A stretch of DNA of 64,000 nucleotides from IMG/VR virus record IMGVR_UViG_3300042453_004886, positions 62,001-126,000 of that record; one strand, 5' to 3'. The notes below the pieces were generated by a model. It saw only the letters and a program-made list of their open reading frames with translations. It made no database searches and was not told where the DNA came from. Position 1 is the first letter of the stretch. Each line of letters starts with the position of its first letter. The position numbers and the translations under genes were made by a program. Below, piece after piece: positions 59,865-64,000 of the stretch. This DNA is from a virus.

Positions 59865-60218
59865 GTGTCGACGCACTCTGACCTTCAATTCCCCAACTTC
59901 TCGAAGCTCTTAGTGGAAGCAATCGACCGCCTGAAGAAAGAAGGAGCGACTCCGCTTTCCACAATGGAGCAAGTTGTTGTGGGATTCATCACAGCAGAGG
60001 AAGACAAAGATACCAGCATCGGTGAGCGAATCGTATACGAGCTTGATTTTCTCAAGCTGCCCAAGTGGGTTGCGCTCATCACCTGGTTATCCCCGTTCGG
60101 AATCTGTTCTCATCATCCCCGAATGATTCTCCGCATAGCAAACTACCTGCTCGGTTATACCCGAAGCGAGGAAGAGCACAAGTTGCCCCGGCTCATGCGG
60201 AAAGAGTTCGGAATATAA
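59865..60218 (+). CDS. Hypothetical 117-aa protein
   Basis: GTG at 59865 is favoured because AGGAGAG lies 7-13 nt upstream; an in-frame TTG at 59772 would add 31 residues but lacks a ribosome site. The product is helical (FSKLLVEAIDRLKKEG; LSTMEQVVVGFITAEED) with a hydrophobic part LPKWVALITWLSPFGICSHHPRMILRIANYLLG near residues 71-104. No family recognised. A hairpin (CCCCTGGCTCCTTT..AAAGGAGTCGGGG) follows at 60227-60259. Confidence 0.5.
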   Translation: MSTHSDLQFPNFSKLLVEAIDRLKKEGATPLSTMEQVVVGFITAEEDKDTSIGERIVYELDFLKLPKWVALITWLSPFGICSHHPRMILRIANYLLGYTRSEEEHKLPRLMRKEFGI

Positions 60219-60226
60219 CTGAATAT

Positions 60227-60259
60227 CCCCTGGCTCCTTTGAATTAAAGGAGTCGGGGG
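60227..60259 (+). terminator. Hairpin after the 117-aa gene
   Basis: GCTCCTTT pairs with AAAGGAGT around GAATT, extended by outer CCCC/GGGG. It is followed by ACTTCCCC and no T run. Confidence 0.5.
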
Positions 60260-60313
60260 ACTTCCCCTGATCATACCCAATACCTTCCCAATACCTTTAG
60301 GAGATTAAGACCC

Positions 60314-60736
60314 ATGCGCTATACTGCTCGAATTGCCAAAGTGTCGGACTTCCCCAACACGAATTCGTTGAGCGTGATTGCCGTTCTGAAGACAGAGAAC
60401 GGACAGCTCATCGAGGACGTCTGGGTGAGCTTCTATCTCCCGTACAGCCTCGACATCTCCAACGATGTCCGGTCCCGTGTCTGCACGGAGATCGGATTCG
60501 AAGCCCAGGGTTACTCCTCTCAGCCCATCCCGGGACGTGAAGGGAACCCCACCAAGGGTCTGCAGCCGCTCCACGCCTTGGTTGGCCTGGACCGTAAAAG
60601 CATCGTCAGCATGCTCTCCCGTGAGGTTCGCCGCGGCACGGTCGTCAAGGATAAGGCCTTGGCGAGCCGCAACAAGAACCTCGTGTCGCGTGCTGCTGAA
60701 TGGCTGCAGTCGGCTGTGAAGCAGGCTGCCGAGTAA
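60314..60736 (+). CDS. Hypothetical 140-aa protein
   Basis: ATG with TAGGAG 12-17 nt upstream. The first 60 residues are beta-rich (MRYTARIAKVSDFPNTNSLSVIAVLKTENGQLIEDVWVSFYLPYSLDI) and the rest helical and basic (RKSIVSMLSREVRRGTVVKDKALASRNKNLVSRAAEWLQSAV), which could bind nucleic acid. No family recognised. A GGGGAGGGC-TTCG-GCTCTCCCC hairpin follows near 60753. Confidence 0.5.
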   Translation: MRYTARIAKVSDFPNTNSLSVIAVLKTENGQLIEDVWVSFYLPYSLDISNDVRSRVCTEIGFEAQGYSSQPIPGREGNPTKGLQPLHALVGLDRKSIVSMLSREVRRGTVVKDKALASRNKNLVSRAAEWLQSAVKQAAE

Positions 60737-60793
60737 CCTAGTAAAACCCAGGGGAGGGCTTCGGCTCTCCCCAAACCTACCTAAGGAGAAACC

Positions 60794-60988
60794 ATGGGCA
60801 AGATCAATTTCCTGATCGTCAGCTGCACGCTGACGCTCATCATCAACTTCGTCAACATCCTCGCGATCACGCGGGGAGAATACGAATATGGCATTGGAAG
60901 CTGGGTTGGACTTTGCATGTCCACCATGGCCATCTGGATGGCCGGGACCTGCATCTACCAGTACAACAAAATCAAACAATCTCTGTAA
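60794..60988 (+). CDS. Small two-pass membrane protein, 64 aa
   Basis: ATG with AAGGAG upstream. Two membrane segments are visible: INFLIVSCTLTLIINFVNILAI (residues 4-25) and SWVGLCMSTMAIWMAGTCIY (about residues 36-55), joined by a short charged loop. Such proteins in phage early regions can be superinfection-exclusion or holin-like factors. No evidence separates these. Confidence 0.55.
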   Translation: MGKINFLIVSCTLTLIINFVNILAITRGEYEYGIGSWVGLCMSTMAIWMAGTCIYQYNKIKQSL

Positions 60989-61014
60989 GAACAATCTCTG
61001 TAAGGAGGAAACCC

Positions 61015-61365
61015 ATGGGAACCAATGATTTGCTCCGTTCCTACATGAACGAGCAAGAAACTTACAACGCCAACCGGAAGACCCACATGCAGGTGATCGT
61101 CCAGCACCTGCGTGACAACAAAGTCCCTGAGTACAGCAGAGAGTCCTTCAAAGTGGCCCCCTGGTTCACCGGGTGGGTCTACTTCCTGAGCGAAGAGGGA
61201 GCCGTCACGGCATCCCTTTTCGAGAACGCAGAAGAAGTCCACTGGGGCAGCCTTACCACGGGAGAATGGTGCAACCGCATCGTTCTCGTCGAGGGACAGC
61301 TCTACACCTTTGGACAGTGGAGCAACCCGATGGGGCTCCCTGACGCCTTTGTCTGGAACGGATAA
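61015..61365 (+). CDS. Hypothetical 116-aa protein
   Basis: ATG at 61015 with AAGGAGG 6-12 nt upstream. The product has a helical start (LLRSYMNEQETYNANRKTHMQVIVQHLRDN) and a Trp/Tyr-rich beta part (WFTGWVYFLSEEGAVTASLFENAEEVHWGSL; LVEGQLYTFGQWSNPMGLPDAFVW). Not recognised. It follows the two-pass membrane gene by 26 nt and is likely cotranscribed. Confidence 0.5.
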   Translation: MGTNDLLRSYMNEQETYNANRKTHMQVIVQHLRDNKVPEYSRESFKVAPWFTGWVYFLSEEGAVTASLFENAEEVHWGSLTTGEWCNRIVLVEGQLYTFGQWSNPMGLPDAFVWNG

Positions 61366-61372
61366 GGTTTTC

Positions 61373-61508
61373 CCGAGGAGAGGTAGCCTCCTCGGGTTTA
61401 CGTGCCCCCTGAGCCTTGCAGGGCTCAGAATTGGGGAAGAGACGGGTGCAGTTGCAGCTGCACCCGACGCCACGGGCTGTTGCAGGGGGTAGGCGAAAGC
61501 CTACCCCC
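61373..61508 (+). repeat. Four successive intergenic hairpins
   Basis: CCCGAGGAG..CTCCTCGGG, CTGAGCC-TTGCA-GGGCTCAG, CGGGTGCAG-TTGCAG-CTGCACCCG and GGGGGTAGGC-GAAA-GCCTACCCCC fill the gap between the 116-aa and 73-aa genes. None is followed by a T run. There is no gene in this 170-nt interval. Confidence 0.5.
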
Positions 61509-61535
61509 GCATCAGTTATCCCTTAAAGGAGACTT

Positions 61536-61757
61536 ATGAGACTCAGCGTGAACGCCCTGGAAGCTGTATGGTTCCGTTCGAACTTGCTCAAGAGCAAGAT
61601 CGATCGGCTGTACAAAACGACAGCGGACTACCCGGAGCTGGACGGATTGGTTGCGGATCTCCAGGACATGGTCCGTCGCCTGGAAATCGATACCTACACC
61701 CTCTGGCGGAACGAAGCCGCAGAGGAAGAAGAAAAGACTGGAGTGCTCAAACCATGA
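61536..61757 (+). CDS. Small helical protein, 73 aa
   Basis: ATG with AAAGGAG 5-11 nt upstream. The product is helical and charged (VWFRSNLLKSKIDRLYKTTADYPELDGLVADLQDMVRRLEIDTYTLW) with an acidic cluster EEEEK near the end. Its stop overlaps the next start (ATGA), so the two are coupled. Unknown function. Confidence 0.5.
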   Translation: MRLSVNALEAVWFRSNLLKSKIDRLYKTTADYPELDGLVADLQDMVRRLEIDTYTLWRNEAAEEEEKTGVLKP

Positions 61758-61969
61758 GTCACGAAGAAACTATGAAGGTTGCGTCCTCCCTGAGGCTGTT
61801 GACACAGCTGATCAACGAGCTGCAGGAAACTGCAGCTCAAATCCCTGATGGAAAGCTGTCCCGAGAAATCCGGGGCAGCCGTGAATTGGCGAGAGATATC
61901 CGGGGCATGCTCGGAACTCTCCGCAGAACCCCTGAAACGAGTGTCATACGCTCGATTCAGAAACTATAG
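61754..61969 (+). CDS. Small helical basic protein, 71 aa
   Basis: ATG overlaps the TGA of the 73-aa gene by the ATGA arrangement. The helical product (LRLLTQLINELQETAAQIPDGKLSREIRGSRELARDIRGMLGTLRRTP) carries several Arg in its second half. Pairing with its neighbour suggests a small heteromeric complex. No family recognised. Confidence 0.5.
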   Translation: MSHEETMKVASSLRLLTQLINELQETAAQIPDGKLSREIRGSRELARDIRGMLGTLRRTPETSVIRSIQKL

Positions 61970-61980
61970 AGGAGGAACCC

Positions 61981-62277
61981 ATGGAAGTCTACAAATTTCT
62001 GGAAGCAATCAAGAAAATCCAGAATGTCGAGTTCTTCCCAAAGCCCAATGGATACCAGTGGGTGGTCGGGGAGGAGCTTTCGGTGATCAGCACCGAAGGA
62101 TCTTACGGAGGACGAGAAGGCCTGCTCGAGATGACGATCTTGTCGGATTGGAGTTTCGAGCCAGCAGGCTTTCTGACGGCTGAAGAGGCAATGGAAGGCG
62201 TTTACGCTTTCCTGGATGGCAAGAACTGGAAGGCGGAGATCTTCCGGTTCCGGGACGCCAAACAAAAGCAAAGCTAA
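61981..62277 (+). CDS. Hypothetical 98-aa protein
   Basis: ATG with GAGGAGG upstream, 11 nt after the previous stop. The product is compact alpha/beta (MEVYKFLEAIKKIQNVEFFPKPNGYQWVVGEELSVIST...SFEPAGFLTAEEAMEGVYAFLDGKNWKAEIFRF). Not recognised. It is the last gene of the GC-rich module, followed by a hairpin with a TTA loop. Confidence 0.5.
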   Translation: MEVYKFLEAIKKIQNVEFFPKPNGYQWVVGEELSVISTEGSYGGREGLLEMTILSDWSFEPAGFLTAEEAMEGVYAFLDGKNWKAEIFRFRDAKQKQS

Positions 62278-62281
62278 CACA

Positions 62282-62304
62282 GGGGCCAGGCTTAGCCTGG
62301 CCCC
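62282..62304 (+). terminator. Hairpin closing the GC-rich module
   Basis: GGGGCCAGGC-TTA-GCCTGGCCCC begins 5 nt after the last stop and is followed by CGAACTTTTCC. It marks the point where composition returns to AT-rich. Confidence 0.65.
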
Positions 62305-62352
62305 CGAACTTTTCCAGTCTACCTGGCTATCTTTACTTTAAATCTTGCTTTT

Positions 62353-62670
62353 TCAGTATCTCCACCCCGCAAGGGTCTAACCCACACTTCAGTATCTCCA
62401 CTAAATAAAGGTTTACCCCATTTTCAGTATCTACACTAAATAAAGGTTTACTACACTACAGATAGTGTATCAAATTCTGGTATCTCCACTAAATAAAGGT
62501 ATTCCCCACACTAGGGCTAGTGTTATTTTTTAAGACAGGGCTTTAAAATCTGGTATCTCCACTAGATAAAGGTTTACTACACTAGCGCTAGTGGTGTTAT
62601 ATTTTTAAAACACTACACTAGATCTAGTGTATTAAAATTCTGGTATCTCCACTAAATATGGGTCTACCCC
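62353..62670 (+). repeat. Array of six diverged two-box elements with interleaved palindromes
   Basis: Box A RGTATCTMC starts at 62355, 62391, 62426, 62479, 62552 and 62642. Each is followed by exactly 12 nt and an 8-nt box B (TCTAACCC, TTTACCCC, TTTACTAC, TATTCCCC, TTTACTAC, TCTACCCC). The 12-nt spacer is nearly constant (ACTAAATAAAGG). Palindromes built on CACTA..TAGTG lie between copies at 62452-62469, 62508-62523 (followed by TATTTTTT), 62580-62593 and 62614-62631. No gene lies in the 630-nt gap. It could be a promoter/terminator array, or iterons of an origin. Confidence 0.65.
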
Positions 62671-62909
62671 CTCGAAAAGAATTAAAGAGGGTAGAGTATG
62701 AATAAGTTATCAAAGTAACCAAGTAACTACCAAGATAGCAGGGATAGAGGAACCGAAGGTGGGGTAGATGACCCCAGAGTTGCTTTAAAGGGGTCTATAA
62801 GGCGCTAGAAGGCGCGTTGGCTACTTCACGATAGTTGACACCTGAGGTTATAATAAAAAAGCTTATAGCCTCTCGGCATCAGATATATCAAACAGGATGG
62901 AGAATAAAT

Positions 62910-63167
62910 ATGCTCGGAATGACTTTTCCTAACCTTGAATCTTACGAAATTGCAAAAGAATTAGCTGAAGAACTCGGTATTCAATATAAGATCAAGATCG
63001 GCCCATCAGACGAATCGCTGGAAGGTCTGAGGTTGGTCAGCTTTCACGGACTCCCCGATCGACTGATCATGATGTCCGATCTATTTGCTATTAGACTCAT
63101 GATGGCTCAAAAAGAAAGAGCTCAGCACATCCGAGATCTCAAAAAGATGTGGAGCATGACCACATGA
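62910..63167 (+). CDS. Small protein, 85 aa
   Basis: ATG at 62910 with GGATGGAG about 8 nt upstream; an in-frame TTG at 62835 would add 25 residues. The product is alpha/beta (MLGMTFPNLESYEIAKELAEELGIQYKIKIGPSDESLEGLRLVSFHGLPDRLIMMSDLFAIRLMMAQKERAQHI). Its end overlaps the next start (ATGA). Not recognised. AT-rich codon use contrasts with the genes before 62.3 kb. Confidence 0.5.
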   Translation: MLGMTFPNLESYEIAKELAEELGIQYKIKIGPSDESLEGLRLVSFHGLPDRLIMMSDLFAIRLMMAQKERAQHIRDLKKMWSMTT

Positions 63168-63766
63168 AAGATTTCGGCGTCATACAAAAACTGAAAGACC
63201 ACATCCTTACAGATGTTCCTAACTTTAAATCCTGGGAGTGGGGCTTAGACAGCAAAGGAAACACCTGCGCCTGTTGTGGAAGATACACCAATTACAGAGC
63301 ATCTATAGAATATTCGATTAAATTAAATATTCCTATATGTGACAATTACTATTGCCTTGCTTTTAGCCCTGAACTATTTGATTTCTACCTGAGCAAATTC
63401 AAGGCTACCATGACTAGAAAAGAAAATTATAAAATTTATTCATTAATTTCAAAAAACCTATTGACAAACGAAATTGGGTTATTTGATAATAAAAATGTTG
63501 TTCCGGTTAAACTAAAAGAATTGAAAGGTTCCGAGGTTTATCCTGCAGCAAGAAAAATATTTAAAAAATATTCTTCGAGGGCTATTTACATTTTCGATGG
63601 TTCTGCGTTAATATCAAAATATCGAGAGTGTAGTTCTTGCAAAAGACAAGTTAAAACACAAAATCTCACGCTCTTTTCCGCAGCTTCGCCAGTTCAAGTA
63701 ATGAGATCAGACCACTATTTCTGCAAACAAACCCTCGAATGTAATTTTTGTTCCTCCCTGCTTTAA
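63164..63766 (+). CDS. Cysteine-rich protein with two zinc-finger-like sites, 200 aa
   Basis: ATG at 63164 overlaps the previous stop; an in-frame GTG at 63149 is possible. Cysteine pairs CACC (about residue 25) with C..YYC (about 47-51), and CSSC (about 158) with CKQTLECNFC at the end, could bind two zinc ions, one at each end. The middle is Lys-rich and helical. Unknown family; a nucleic-acid-binding role near the candidate origin is plausible. Confidence 0.5.
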   Translation: MKDFGVIQKLKDHILTDVPNFKSWEWGLDSKGNTCACCGRYTNYRASIEYSIKLNIPICDNYYCLAFSPELFDFYLSKFKATMTRKENYKIYSLISKNLLTNEIGLFDNKNVVPVKLKELKGSEVYPAARKIFKKYSSRAIYIFDGSALISKYRECSSCKRQVKTQNLTLFSAASPVQVMRSDHYFCKQTLECNFCSSLL

Positions 63767-63876
63767 CCTCAACCCTATTCACACGATGCTCCCGCGCACG
63801 TGAATAGGGTTGAATGCTATTCATACCAAGTTCCATTGCAGACATCTGCAATTCCACAATCTCTCTTCCAAATAAG

Positions 63877-63971
63877 TTATACACAAGTTATCCACATATT
63901 CATTACCAAAATTAAGCCACCTAGATAAATCAGGGGGTACACTAGATCTAGTGTACCCCCACTTTTCCACA
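63877..63971 (+). promoter_or_regulatory. Cluster of three DnaA-box matches (candidate origin)
   Basis: TTATACACA (63877-63885), TTATCCACA (63888-63896) and TTTTCCACA (63963-63971) all fit TTWTNCACA, in one direction, within 95 nt of AT-rich DNA. The last two are exact or near-exact strong boxes. Together with the adjacent palindrome this suggests host DnaA binding and a replication origin; the window ends before the rest can be seen. Confidence 0.5.
63933..63960. repeat. 28-bp perfect palindrome between DnaA boxes
   Basis: GGGGGTACACTAGA and its exact complement make a 28-bp palindrome centred on AGATCT. The inner 18 bp are identical to the palindrome at 62614-62631, 1.3 kb away. It could be an operator for a dimeric protein, or a terminator. 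Confidence 0.6.
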
Positions 63972-64000
63972 AACCCGATTTTCAGCCACAGTTTTACAGG

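Noticed and set aside
62353-62670. CRISPR array
   Set aside because: Repeats are spaced unevenly (35-90 nt), spacers contain related palindromes, and no cas genes are in the window.
62835-62858. Sigma-70 promoter TTGACA...TATAAT
   Set aside because: The two hexamers are only 8 nt apart, far from the required 16-18.
63666-63884. 72-aa minus-strand frame at the right end
   Set aside because: Overlaps the zinc-finger gene on the other strand, has no ribosome site and looks like a shadow frame.

Overview
The window is part of a tailed double-stranded DNA phage genome with a contractile (myovirus) tail. Sheath, tube, baseplate J, a gp25-like protein, portal, capsid protease/scaffold and major capsid protein can all be recognised. 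Host signals are bacterial: Shine-Dalgarno sequences, some matching the full 16S tail complement, and three DnaA-box matches at the right end. I cannot name a host or a known relative. No integrase, terminase or DNA polymerase gene is visible here.

Region 1 (1-31,711) is AT-rich and read on the minus strand. In transcription order it runs: a tail-assembly-chaperone-like gene with a programmed -1 frameshift site, portal, fibre-like proteins, membrane and small proteins, protease/scaffold, major capsid protein, head-completion candidates, sheath, tube, a 1343-aa hub, and baseplate proteins ending with gp25-like and gpJ. Genes are tightly packed, and hairpin terminators split the block into operons.

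Region 2 (31,866-41,759) is one 3297-aa gene read divergently. It carries two phospholipase-D-type HKD motifs near the N-terminus and an RNA-polymerase DFDGD metal motif at residues 2380-2384. It is probably a virion-carried, ejected polymerase.

Region 3 (about 42.3-62.3 kb, plus strand) is GC-rich and unlike its surroundings. It holds small genes separated by repeated hairpins and by a repeated two-box element: a 9-nt box GGTGCGTAC, exactly 12 nt, then an 8-nt box resembling TYTAACCC. Two long paralogous proteins (1267 and 1192 aa) carry the conserved beta-prime signature of multisubunit-type RNA polymerases; one has DHDGD and the other DFDGE. Each polymerase gene sits in a duplicated cassette with a microprotein upstream, a structured leader and a structured 3' UTR, both with compensatory base changes. 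After the second polymerase come dense hairpin arrays, a multi-stem RNA candidate, and small genes that include a TctA-like membrane protein.

Region 4 (62.3-64.0 kb) returns to AT-rich DNA. It has six more copies of the two-box element with a diverged first box (RGTATCTCC), interleaved with TACACTA..TAGTGTA palindromes, then two small genes, three DnaA boxes and a 28-bp perfect palindrome. It looks like a control and origin region.

Main hypothesis: this phage encodes up to three DxDGD RNA polymerases (one giant and probably virion-borne, two early-region paralogs) and a matching family of about 20 two-box promoters joined to hairpin terminators. This would be a self-contained transcription system. 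The polymerase motifs and the repeat geometry are visible in the sequence; promoter function is inference.
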